From Tranzscheliella williamsii (Eukaryota; Basidiomycota; Ustilaginomycetes; Ustilaginales; Ustilaginaceae), in contig JALBYF010000075.1 of assembly GCA_023212725.1 (NCBI GenBank), forward strand, positions 1 to 64,000: DNA of 64,000 nucleotides, in the 5' to 3' direction. Positions 38,789-47,955 of the stretch are shown here, in pieces. A program made the translations under genes and the position numbers. Under the pieces are notes generated by a model. The model was given only the letters and a program-made list of their open reading frames with translations. It was not told where the DNA came from and made no database searches. Each line of letters starts with the position of its first letter. The first letter of the stretch is position 1.

Positions 38789-41700
38789 CTAGTTGTCGTC
38801 GCGAATGCTCTCGAACTGGGCCTTTGCGGCGTGGATGGCGGCGGTTTCGGCGGCGAGGTTGCGGAGTTTGTCGTGGGTGGCGCGCTGGACGTCGAGGGGA
38901 GTGCGCGCCCATTCGGCGGGTTTGAGGGTAGGGGCTTCTGTTTTGGCGGTGGCGAGGGCGAGGAGGGCGAGTTTGTTGTCGAGGCGGGCGAGTTCGTGGT
39001 CGATGTTGACGAGGCCGCGCAGGAGGAGGTGGACGTTGAGGGTGGCGGAGAGCGAGGCGACGGCGCAGCCGCGCGGGACGTCGGCGGCGGCGACGACGCG
39101 GATGCTGGTGCACCCCTTGACCAGGGTCGCCATTACGGGCGCCGCGGCTGCCAGCGTCGCCGCCAGCTCGTCCCCGCGCGCCTCGAGAAAGACCTGCACG
39201 TCCTTCAGCAGGTTGTAGTCGGTACACATGGCGCGTACGGCGCGCACGGCGGCAAACACCTCCTCGAACGCCGCCTCTGCGCGTGCATCCTCCCGCCCCG
39301 CCATGTACACCGGATACCGCGCCAGCGCAATGCTCTCCGCCGTCTCCCCCGCCCGCCGCGGCAGCCGCTGCCAAAGCTCCTCACTCACAAACGGCATAAA
39401 CGGATGCAGAAGCCGCAGCCCCGCATCCAGACACGTGTAGAGCGTCTGCTGCGCCGACGCCCTCGCCTTGGCATCCGGCGCCTCCGGGTCGGTGATCGGC
39501 TTGATCGCCTCAATGTAGACATCGCACAGCTCGTAGAGCCAAAAGTTGTAGACCGCCGAGGTGGCCGCCATGAAGTTGCGCTCCGCGAGGCTCTCGTTGA
39601 CACTCCGCGCAGCCAGGTTGAGCTTGTGCAGAATCCACTTTTCCACCAGTGACTCCTCGCCGGTCACCTCCTCGGAGGCGTTGGGCTGGAACGACGCGAT
39701 CGGCTCCAGCTTAAGCAGCGCAAACTTGGTGGCATTCCAGAGCTTGTTGCAAAACTTGCGGTAGCCCTCCACGCGCAGGATGTCCAGGTTGATGTCGCGG
39801 CCCGCCGAAGTGTAGGCGCAGAGCGCAAAGCGCAGCGCATCGGTTCCACACTGCGGGATGCCCTTGGGAAAGTCCTTCTTCTGGCCTTGGGCCGCCTTGG
39901 CCACCTCCTTGTCGTCCAGGTTACCCTCCTTCAGCTTGGTATGCAGGCCATCGAGCGTGATGCCCTCAATGACATCCAATGGGTCAATCACGTTGCCGAG
40001 CGACTTGGACATTTTGCGTCCGTGGGCGTCTCGAACCATGGCGTGGCAGAAGACCTCCTTGAAAGGCACGGTGCCAGTGAGGTAGACGCCAAGCATGCAC
40101 ATCCTCGCCACCCAGAAGAAAAGAATGTCCCAGCCGGTTTCGAGCAACGAGGAAGGATAGTAGTGCTTCAGGTCGTTGGTCTTGTCAGGCCAGCCCATGA
40201 TGGAGAAGGGCCAGAGACCCGAGCTGAACCAGGTGTCCAGGACGTCTTCATCCTGTTCCAGAGTGTACTTGCTGCCGTTGGCCAGCTTGGCAGCCCGCGC
40301 TTCTGCCTCCTCATGCGTTCGGCCGACGACCCAATGGGTGGCATCGCTCCGATCCTGCGCTTGGCCCTCAATGTTAACAAAGTAGGCAGGACAGCGGTGA
40401 CCCCACCAGAGCTGGCGGGAGATGCACCAGTCTTGGATGTTTTCCATCCACCGGAAGAACTCCTTCTCGGAGACGGCAGGCGTAATGGTCATGTCTCCAG
40501 CCCGGACCCTTTCGATGACCTTGGCGGCCAGCGGCTTGCAGTTGACCCACCACTGTGGCTTCATGATGGGCTCGATCACGTCGCCGGATCGAGAGCAGAT
40601 GGGAACGGTCATCGGGTTGTCTTTGGTCTCGACGTAGCTACCGATCTCCTTGAGCTTGTCCACGACAGCACGTCGGGCATGGAATCTCTTCATACCGGCA
40701 AAGGAGCCACAGTTGTCGTTGAGAGTGCCGTCATCGTTGAGGATGTTGATAAACTCGAGGCTGTGTCGGACACCTACTTCGTAATCGTTGGGGTCGTGGG
40801 CCGGGGTGATCTTGACGGCACCCGTTCCGAATTCCATGTCGACGATGATCGAGTCAGCAACGATGGGGATCTTTCGTCCCGCTACGAATGGGTGGACGAC
40901 GTTTTTGCCATGGAGATGCTTGTATCTGGCATCGTCGGGGTGGACGGCGACGGCGGTATCGCCGAGCATGGTCTCGGGACGAGTGGTGGCGACGACGATC
41001 TTCTCATCGCTGCCTTCGATCTGATAGGAGAAACTGACAATGACACCAAACTCGACGCGCTCGTTGAGGTCGTAGCCGGGGACGGTCATCAGGGTGCGGC
41101 CATTAAGCTGCTTCTGGTCCACCTCCAGGTTGGAGAGGGTGGTGTGGAGCTTGCAGCACCAGTTGACGAGCCTGTTGGCTCGATAAATGATGCCATCCTC
41201 GTGAAGCCTGCAAAACGTTTCGGTAACAGCCTTGGATCGGGGGGCATCCATTGTGAAGGCCTCTCGGCTGAAATCGTAAGAGGCGCCGAGACGCCGCATC
41301 TGGTTTGAGATTCGGGACTGGTAGTCGTCCTTCCACTCGAAAATCTTTTCGAGGAACTTCTCACGACCGTAGTCGTAGCGGGACTTGCCCTCGGTCTTGG
41401 CGAGCCTCTTCTCGACGACGCTCTGTGTCGCAATACCGGCATGGTCATAGCCGGGGTTGAAGAGTGTCCTGTATCCCTTCATCCTGTGCCAACGGATGAG
41501 CGTGTCTTGAATGGCGATAGTCAGGGCGTGTCCGATGTGAAGAGAGCCTGTCACGTTGGGAGGCGGGGCGGGAACGATGAAGGTCTTTTCAGGGTCGTAG
41601 GGGTCGGACTCGCTAGGCTCGGCTGGCTTGAAGTGGTTGCTCTTCTCCCACCACTGGAACCAGGACTGTTCGACATGGAGCGGGTTGTATCCGCTTTCCA

Positions 41701-42136
41701 TGGGTTGGGAAAGGTCCTTCTTTTCTCCCGGAACAGTGTTGTTGATCCACTCTGGCTCCGTCTTGACCTCCTTCTTGGGCTTCTCTTTCTTGCCTCCGGA
41801 ACCAGCGGCTGGCTGAGCAGGCTTGTCCGATTTGAGAGATTCTTTGGCGGCCTGCTTTGCTTGCTTTTCGGCTAGCTTGGCCGCCTTTTTCATGGCGCTC
41901 TTGGTCATGGGCTGCCCATCTGGGCCAAGGGCGGCATCCGCATCAGCGGCTTTGGCTGGCTGCTGCTGTGCTTCGGCTGCTGACGACGACATGCTGCGGA
42001 CGGGGTCAAGCGACGACGCTGGTGGTGGGAGGAAAGGGATCAGGGAGACTCTTGCGGTAGACTGCAAGAGGGTACGGACGGTCGGAATGGCAGGCGTCGA
42101 GGATCGAGTCACAAGTACAAGACCGCGAAACAGCAT
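38789..42136 (-). CDS. VAS1: Valyl-tRNA synthetase, cytosolic and mitochondrial forms from two ATGs
   Basis: Single exon, 1115 residues from the first ATG. Class I signature LHIGHAL near 200 and KMSKSLGN near 707 are intact, as are the editing-domain region and the anticodon-binding and C-terminal helical parts; a Lys/Ala-rich N-terminal extension precedes the catalytic core, as in fungal enzymes. The first ATG (42136) gives MLFRGLVLVTRSSTPAIP, an Arg-rich, acid-free presequence; a second ATG at 41992 (residue 49, MSSSAAEAQQQ) would give the cytosolic form. In yeast a single gene, VAS1, makes both forms this way, so the same is inferred here. It charges tRNA-Val with valine. Confidence 0.96.
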   Translation of the reverse strand: MLFRGLVLVTRSSTPAIPTVRTLLQSTARVSLIPFLPPPASSLDPVRSMSSSAAEAQQQPAKAADADAALGPDGQPMTKSAMKKAAKLAEKQAKQAAKESLKSDKPAQPAAGSGGKKEKPKKEVKTEPEWINNTVPGEKKDLSQPMESGYNPLHVEQSWFQWWEKSNHFKPAEPSESDPYDPEKTFIVPAPPPNVTGSLHIGHALTIAIQDTLIRWHRMKGYRTLFNPGYDHAGIATQSVVEKRLAKTEGKSRYDYGREKFLEKIFEWKDDYQSRISNQMRRLGASYDFSREAFTMDAPRSKAVTETFCRLHEDGIIYRANRLVNWCCKLHTTLSNLEVDQKQLNGRTLMTVPGYDLNERVEFGVIVSFSYQIEGSDEKIVVATTRPETMLGDTAVAVHPDDARYKHLHGKNVVHPFVAGRKIPIVADSIIVDMEFGTGAVKITPAHDPNDYEVGVRHSLEFINILNDDGTLNDNCGSFAGMKRFHARRAVVDKLKEIGSYVETKDNPMTVPICSRSGDVIEPIMKPQWWVNCKPLAAKVIERVRAGDMTITPAVSEKEFFRWMENIQDWCISRQLWWGHRCPAYFVNIEGQAQDRSDATHWVVGRTHEEAEARAAKLANGSKYTLEQDEDVLDTWFSSGLWPFSIMGWPDKTNDLKHYYPSSLLETGWDILFFWVARMCMLGVYLTGTVPFKEVFCHAMVRDAHGRKMSKSLGNVIDPLDVIEGITLDGLHTKLKEGNLDDKEVAKAAQGQKKDFPKGIPQCGTDALRFALCAYTSAGRDINLDILRVEGYRKFCNKLWNATKFALLKLEPIASFQPNASEEVTGEESLVEKWILHKLNLAARSVNESLAERNFMAATSAVYNFWLYELCDVYIEAIKPITDPEAPDAKARASAQQTLYTCLDAGLRLLHPFMPFVSEELWQRLPRRAGETAESIALARYPVYMAGREDARAEAAFEEVFAAVRAVRAMCTDYNLLKDVQVFLEARGDELAATLAAAAPVMATLVKGCTSIRVVAAADVPRGCAVASLSATLNVHLLLRGLVNIDHELARLDNKLALLALATAKTEAPTLKPAEWARTPLDVQRATHDKLRNLAAETAAIHAAKAQFESIRDDN

Positions 42137-42499
42137 GCACGCCCGTCGTGGTAACTAGCGCAGCTGGGCTTGTTCAGCTGGGGCGCCGAACGGAGAAGAG
42201 TCGTAGGTGCTGCGGAAGGACGTGCTGATGTGCAAATCGACACTTGTTCAGCTGACGACAGGCGGATCCAGTGGAGTCAGGTCGAAGCAGGTCGAGTCGA
42301 GATCGAGTCAAGTCGAGCCTTTTGCTTCGAGTCTTACGACGTCGAGTTTCTGCCAGTTGGACATGGGATTTCAGAAGTGATTTATCGACCCGCTAACTCG
42401 CTAACCCGACCTGGATTCCCGATTAGCGATCTCATGTAAATCAATTTTGCCCCAATGATTGAGCAACTGCCTGTCCCTGAGGTCTTCGCTCGCACAACG
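42137..42499. promoter_or_regulatory. Upstream region of ValRS with GTCGAG-rich stretch
   Basis: Around 42280-42350 the sequence GTCGA or GTCGAG recurs about six times at short intervals, some in the form GAGTCGAGATCGAGTC. It lies about 150-210 bp upstream of the ValRS start. No gene is seen. Confidence 0.35.
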
Positions 42500-42558
42500 T
42501 CGGTGAACAAGGTCGGGGCTGGTGACGAGGGCGCGCTCAAGGCCGGCGCTGCCGGCGA
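42500..42558. repeat. 59-bp inverted copy of part of the Zn2Cys6 gene (copy A)
   Basis: Plus-strand 42500-42558 matches the complement of 43399-43457 at 56 of 59 positions. The three differences are all C/T at third codon positions of the peptide SVNKVGAGDEGALKAGAAG, which is therefore unchanged. Confidence 0.9.
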
Positions 42559-42749
42559 CGGTCAATCTCAGCCGCCTCGTATGCGGCCACCTTTGTCTCG
42601 AGTTCAGCCAGGTAAGATTGCTTGCGTTCTCGGAAGGCACGCTGGGACGCCCGGTTCTGTGCCTTGCGCTTGGTAAGCGGCTCGGTCTCTGAGGGCTTGC
42701 GCCCGGGTTGGGCGCGAGCAGGAAGAACCCATTCCTTGGCTGGCTGCAC
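42559..42749 (-). pseudogene. Truncated HapX-like bZIP fragment
   Basis: The minus strand encodes QPAKEWVLPARAQPGRKPS, then TKRKAQNRASQRAFRERK, then SYLAELETKVAAYEAAEID. The first part matches the Hap4-like motif by which HapX binds the CCAAT-binding complex; the second is a Yap/HapX-type bZIP basic region; the third begins a leucine zipper. Exactly after this the sequence becomes the inverted 59-bp copy and the frame ends 7 codons later (stop near 42539), so the rest of the zipper and the Cys-rich iron-sensing region are missing. The upstream end has an acceptor-like GTGCAG at about 42747-42752, but no ATG exon is clear. HapX controls iron-dependent genes; this piece probably cannot. It could also be the N-terminal part of a gene with unseen exons, but I found no usable donor. 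Confidence 0.7.
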
Positions 42750-43184
42750 AAGAACGCTGCTGCCGCCGTAGCCTTCCTTCTTTGCCGGGCTAGGCGGCGG
42801 GCAGGGGTAAGTCTCCCCCCTCTCCAGACAGCACCACCTCTCTCCCGCTCCCGCCTGACCACCTCTCCCTTCTCCCGCTGCTTAGCTCGCCCCTGGCCAG
42901 GCCAACGCCGACCTCATCCCCCACGCCATTGCGCGCTTCGTCAAAGCAAAGTAGTGATACCGCCCGAACAACGTCCGGACGCCGCAAGGCTGATGTGCCG
43001 CCACCTGCCTGTCCGGCAGGCCGTCTCACAGCGCAGGGTGCCAAAAGCAAGGCGCGCTCCATTCGAATACACTACGGATCGTCAGCAGGTAGCTACATTT
43101 GTACATATGGTTACAGGGCGGAATACGACGCGCTCGTGCGGGCACGTAGGGTAGATGGGTGTTTGGGTTAGGCGCACGGGGAGA
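42750..43184. other. Mosaic intergenic stretch
   Basis: Between the bZIP fragment and the 3' end of the Zn2Cys6 gene. It contains a plus-strand intron-like segment (42807-42885: GTAAGT, CCTGAC, TTAG) followed by a 22-codon open stretch ending in TAG at 42952-42954 (APGQANADLIPHAIARF). This may be the tail of another degraded gene; it is not recognised. Confidence 0.3.
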
Positions 43185-46100
43185 TCATTGCCGGTTGTTG
43201 AGGATCTGGGAGAAGTTCTCCCAGGCGTACCACATGCCGGCGAGATTGTTGCCGTGGGTCTGCGGGTCTGCGTGCTTGTCGTCTGCGGCGGTGTCGGCCG
43301 AGGCGGCTGCGGCGGCAGCGGCGGCCACGGCGTTGAGCGCGCTCTGGTCGGGGATCGCGCCGGGGTCCAGCCCGTTCTCCAGCGCCGGACCGCCGTTCTC
43401 GCCGGCAGCGCCGGCCTTGAGCGCGCCCTCGTCGCCGGCCCCAACCTTGTTCACCGAGGCCTGCTGTTGGTCGTACGTCCGCGCTAACGAGTTTTGGACA
43501 TAGGTCCGGTACGACGCCGACGAGGCCTGGTCGCGCGACGGGTTCTGGTGATTGTAGTGCTGCGAAAATGACATGGGCCGGTCAGGCAGGTTGCTCTCCC
43601 CGCCCGGCGCCTTGCCGCCGAGCAGCTCGTAGAAATTGAAGCCTTCCGTCGAAGCAGTCGCTTCCGCCCCGGTCGCAGCATTGACATCGGCAGCCTGTTC
43701 CGCTTCCAGCTGTGCCTCGTGACCCCCTTCCTCAGCGGCCGCCGGAGCATCTTGCGGAGGCCAGCCGCTGCCATTCTCCCCGCCAGCGGGCGAAGCCTGG
43801 CCGTAGCCGATCGGGTAGGCTACCGGGACACCCACCATGGGCCGGTCGAGCAGAGATTCAGTCCAGAAATTGTTGCCGGGCTGAGGGCCCAAGCTGGTTG
43901 GATCCGCCGGGAGACCGACAAACGGAAGTAGGAAGGCGGGAATGCGGTCGGGTCCGCCGTCCAGATCCGTTCGCGCCTCGCTGGCTGCTCTTGGCCCGCC
44001 GCCTCCTAGCGAGGGGTCCAGGGCACCTAGAACCGAGGCTTCCCGGGATCCTTCGGCATTTGGTTTAACTTCGCCCGCTGCGGGAGCCTCAACGCCATCG
44101 GTAGCGCTCACCTTCGATGCAGCCAGGCCTGCGATATCGCCGCCAATTCCGTGCAGCATCTGCTTCAGCGTTGAACTGTATCGCCCGGCCTGCTCAGCTA
44201 CGTTCCTGAGGGGAGCCATGCCGGACAGCGAGTCAAGCAGATCTAGGGCCTTGTGGATATGCGGTCTGTGTTTTTGCGACGTGGGATCCAGCTTGCAGTG
44301 GATGGCCAAGATGAGACAGGCGTTGAAGCCAAAGTAGGCACACAGATTGTACATACTGTTGGCTGGCAGCGTGGCAAGAACATCTTCGACTGTGTTGATG
44401 AGCGCTTCGGCCGAGTGCAGACAGACCTCGAGCGACTTCTGGACGGACTCCGGTGGCTTCCAAGCGCCTTGCTCGTCGATATACGGACGGTGAAGAGTGA
44501 TCATACACTGGTGATACATAAACTCAAGACTGTAGCCCTGCTGGTAGTGCTGCAGCTCCTCGGTGAGCTTGGGATCGAAGACCTGATTTTCGAAGCTCTG
44601 ACTGCTAATCTGGTCAAGCAGTTCGGCCGGGGGACGAACCGATCCTTGCGTTCGTCGATCAAAGTGCGACTTGAACTTTTCAGGTAGCTCTTCGCGCCAC
44701 TTGGCGTACTCATCGTTGAGGTTGGGATCGGGAGGAGAAGAAATGCCGAACCGGAAAAGTTGCTGGCTTTGTCGGAGGAAAATGTGATAGATGCGGAAGC
44801 GCGACCAGTGATAGTCAAAGTTGTGCTGTGTGGGCGTGCGAGGCACCAAAGCACTTGTACCAGCTGGAAGGATGACGCGGCTGGGGTCAGGGTCGGCGAG
44901 ACCGGCACGTTCGTACATGGCCCAAAGAGCATCGTAGTCGTCGGGGTATCGGGTGTCAAAGCCCTCGTGGCTCAAACAGGGCGGCTGACCAAGACGATGA
45001 GCGTGGGCCACTTCGAAAAAGACAATGTTCCACCAGAGGTTTCTACGTGCCTGAGCCTCTTCGATCCTCATGCCCGACCAATGTTCAGGATCGCGGTGAA
45101 GGCCAGCGGCGTGGGCAAGACGGGTGGTGAGGGCAAAGCAAGTGCCAGCAAATTGCAGGTTGAGCTCGTTTAAGTGCCAAATGCCGCGAAGAAGCGAGGC
45201 CTTGGTAAGATCGATGGGGGCCTGAAAGGCGCTGCTCCAGGCAGAGGGACAGGCAAGCTGGAGAGCGTCAATGGCATGACCGGCAACACTGAGCAAGGTA
45301 CGCTCGTCAGAGCATTGTATGCCAGGTAGAGGGGCGTCGTCCTTGAGCTCTTGACCTTGGTACTCGGACGAGCTTCTCTTGGCTTGGAGTGTGAGAGCTA
45401 GGATGACAAGGAACAAAGGCACCAAAGGGGGATCTGCAGGCATAGAGGTGGGCTTAGAATGCCACCACCGAAGGAAGCTCTGGATGCGGGCAATGTTGAT
45501 GTCGATAACGACAACGTTGACGAAAGGTTCCACCTGGGTTTTGTAGGTGTAGAGAAGACCCGAGACCTGATCGGCGGAGGGCAGCGTGATGGCACTTTCG
45601 AAAAGGACATCGGCAATGGCGGCAGCACGGGCGGCGTTAACGCGAGTGTTGAAGTCTTTGGCCTTGTCCTTGCCGACATCGGCCAGTTTGCCGACCATGT
45701 CGCGCCGCGTCTGGACAACAAGAGCCTGTTTTCGATCCTGCACACGAGGAAAGTCGGCTCTTTTAAAGACATGCTCGTTGTTGCCTCCAGAGAAGGTGTC
45801 ATCAGACTGCTTGCGTTTTTTGACCAAAGGCGAGCCCATGGAGGAATCGCCGGCATACTCGTCGTCAGAACCGGGCCGCTTTCGGTCGTCTACATAGTGG
45901 CAGGGCTCCCCAGAAGGGTTTTCTCTGCAATTGCTACAGACGGGCTTTTCTCGGTCGCACTTCTGCTTCTTCTCTCGACACTGGAGACAGCTGGTGATCT
46001 TCCTGAATCGGGTGATTTTGGTGGCCGATTTGGATCGCGGTTTGGGCTTGGCACGCTCCTTTTTCGCTTTAGGTGTGCCAGTGGCAGACATGGAGATATC

Positions 46101-46394
46101 ACCGTCGTCCTTGATGGGAGAGCCACTATCGGTCATCATGGACGCATCCGGGTCGTCCGCTTGGCGAACCGAGTCGTCCGCTTGGCGCATCGAATCGTCA
46201 AGACCGTGCACCTTCGCCTCGGCAACCGCGGGGTCGATCTCTGATTGAGCGGTAGCCTCTGTGGCAGGTGCGGCTGCGTTGCCATTGGTATCGACAATAC
46301 GCGACGCGTCAAGAGGCGCTTGGGGAAGAACAGGACTTCGATGTGGTTGTTCTTGTCCATCCGCGCGTGACGGCTGCACCTGCTGCGGCTCTGA

Positions 46395-46433
<39 letters not shown>

Positions 46434-46437
46434 CTGC

Positions 46438-46468
<31 letters not shown>

Positions 46469-46787
46469 GCTGCTCCGCCTGGTGGGCGCGTGCGGCGGCA
46501 GCAATCACGGCATGCACGTCTCCAAGGGAGCTAGTTGGGGCTGGAGCGGAAGAGTCAGTCTCCGCCTGCGCATATGAGGCGTTGGTTGAGACCGCAGCCA
46601 CGCTCGCCGTTTCGGCGGCAGGGGCGGCAGCGGCTATTGTTTCGGTGTGGAGATGATGCTGCTCTTGACCATGTTGGCGCAGCAGCTGTTGCTGTTCCTG
46701 TTGTTGCTGCTGTTCAAGCTCTTCGTCAAGTTGAGCGGCGGTTGCCAGCTCCTGAAGCGGCTGATCCACGTGCTGGTGGTCCGACAT
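43185..46787 (-). CDS. Zn2Cys6 fungal transcription factor with 26-glutamine run
   Basis: Single exon, 1200 residues from MSDHQHVDQPLQEL. An N-terminal Gln-rich region with 26 consecutive glutamines is followed by a basic segment (KPRSKSATKITRFRK) and the zinc cluster CLQCREKKQKC-x6-CSNC-x8-C near residues 270-300, with the six cysteines in proper spacing. The fungal_trans regulatory domain covers about 440-720 (hallmarks: HLNELNLQFAGTCFALT, LAHAAGLHRDPEHW, RRNLWWNIVFFE). The C-terminal 300 residues are Gly/Ala-rich. It is a nuclear DNA-binding regulator; targets cannot be inferred. A stretch of its 3' coding region (43399-43457) occurs inverted at 42500-42558. Starts at 46787 because an upstream in-frame codon is not ATG. 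Confidence 0.92.
43399..43457. repeat. 59-bp inverted repeat, copy B inside the Zn2Cys6 gene
   Basis: Partner of 42500-42558. This copy is in the coding frame of the transcription factor and encodes SVNKVGAGDEGALKAGAAG, so it is the likely source. Confidence 0.9.
46395..46472 (-). repeat. 78-bp CAG/CAA tract (26 Gln) in the Zn2Cys6 gene
   Basis: Twenty-six consecutive glutamine codons, a mix of pure CAG and pure CAA blocks. The mixed blocks suggest repeated slippage expansion. Confidence 0.9.
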
Positions 46788-47955
46788 ATTGGCTAAGCAA
46801 AGGCGGACAGGCACGTAGAGGTACTAGGGCTGCTACACAAGGGCACTCGTGCACCTTGATGATAGGCAATCGCGTTTGGCGCCTATAGAGAGGCAGAGGC
46901 AAGTTGCGCCGCTGCAACCTTGACCAGAATCGGACGGCCAAGGATAGATTCAAGGAAGTGAGGATTGACTGCACCGAAGACAAGGTGGAGTGGAACCTAC
47001 GCAAGGCAAGGTGGAGTGGACCTATAAAGAGGATGATGGAGTTCCCGTCCGAAAGAGGCGACGGATGGATGGCAATTTGGATGGCAATTGGGGCGGCGTC
47101 GCTTTTCCACGTAAAAAGCCCAGACGCGTCTCACAAGCAGTGAGTGTAAGTGTGAATCCACCGTGGTCGGCCCAACAAGCGCGACTGAACCTGGGAAATA
47201 CCGAGCTCGAGCCAAGGATGTCGCTGCCAGCACAACTCAACCAGAAGCAGGGTACCAAGCGTGTATAGAACAAGAGCAGCTTTCACCCTCGCGACCGAGC
47301 TTTTCGGAGGAGACGAAAGATGGACTGCGTGGGACACGTGCGGTGGATGGATGGATCTGCGGCGAGTAGAAGGTGGAGAAGAAGCTGGCGGGCGACGAGT
47401 CGGGCGAAAGAAGCGAAGCCGCCTAGATCGATCACCGGCCGAAAGAGGCGATGAGCTAGCCTGGATGGGCCTTTTTGAACTGAAAAGTGCGAGTTCGAAT
47501 TCGCATCAGCAAACACTAAATCGGGCCGGTGGAAGTTGCCCGCTCGCCGGATTCGGATCGGCATGCCAAAAGAGATCTCCAATTGTTAGAGCGATCGTCT
47601 TACGGCCCGGGCGCCAAAGACCAGCGGGTGCCTTGGCTTTGCGAAGCTTAACACTGATTCTGTTTAGTTAGAGAAAGCCCAACCAACACGCTGTGCGCTT
47701 CCGAGGCGAGGCGCAACACGGAAATATAAGCCAAGCAGCTGACCATCACACCCGACCTTCTGGCCACTCACGCTGTTGGATCCACACTTCCTTCACTCTT
47801 CAATCGCTTGGAGGGCTATCAGCTTGTACTCCACAGACGGCGGTCCCAAGAACATTTGCAACTGTGCTGATCGGTAGGCTGCCCTTCCTCGTCGCCGTCA
47901 CCAACGCCTTTTGGCCACTATCATCCTTGGGCACGCACAGCTAGCCTCTCTCCTT
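46788..47955. promoter_or_regulatory. Divergent region between Zn2Cys6 gene and LCB1
   Basis: 1.17 kb. It contains two copies of AAGGTGGAGTGGA near 46982 and 47008 and several GATGGCAATT repeats near 47066-47095. No gene is supported. A tRNA-like hairpin at 47488-47505 was rejected. Confidence 0.4.

Noticed and set aside
39887..41308. 473-codon open frame opposite valyl-tRNA synthetase
   Set aside because: Antisense shadow of a fully supported gene; no domain or plausible start context.
42559..42749. Reading the HapX-like fragment as a complete small bZIP gene
   Set aside because: There is no ATG exon that can be defined, the zipper has only about two heptads and the frame ends inside a repeat copied from the neighbouring gene.
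47488..47505. tRNA T-arm-like hairpin TGCGA-GTTCGAAT-TCGCA
   Set aside because: No matching acceptor stem or proper D-arm at the right distance; the flanks do not pair.
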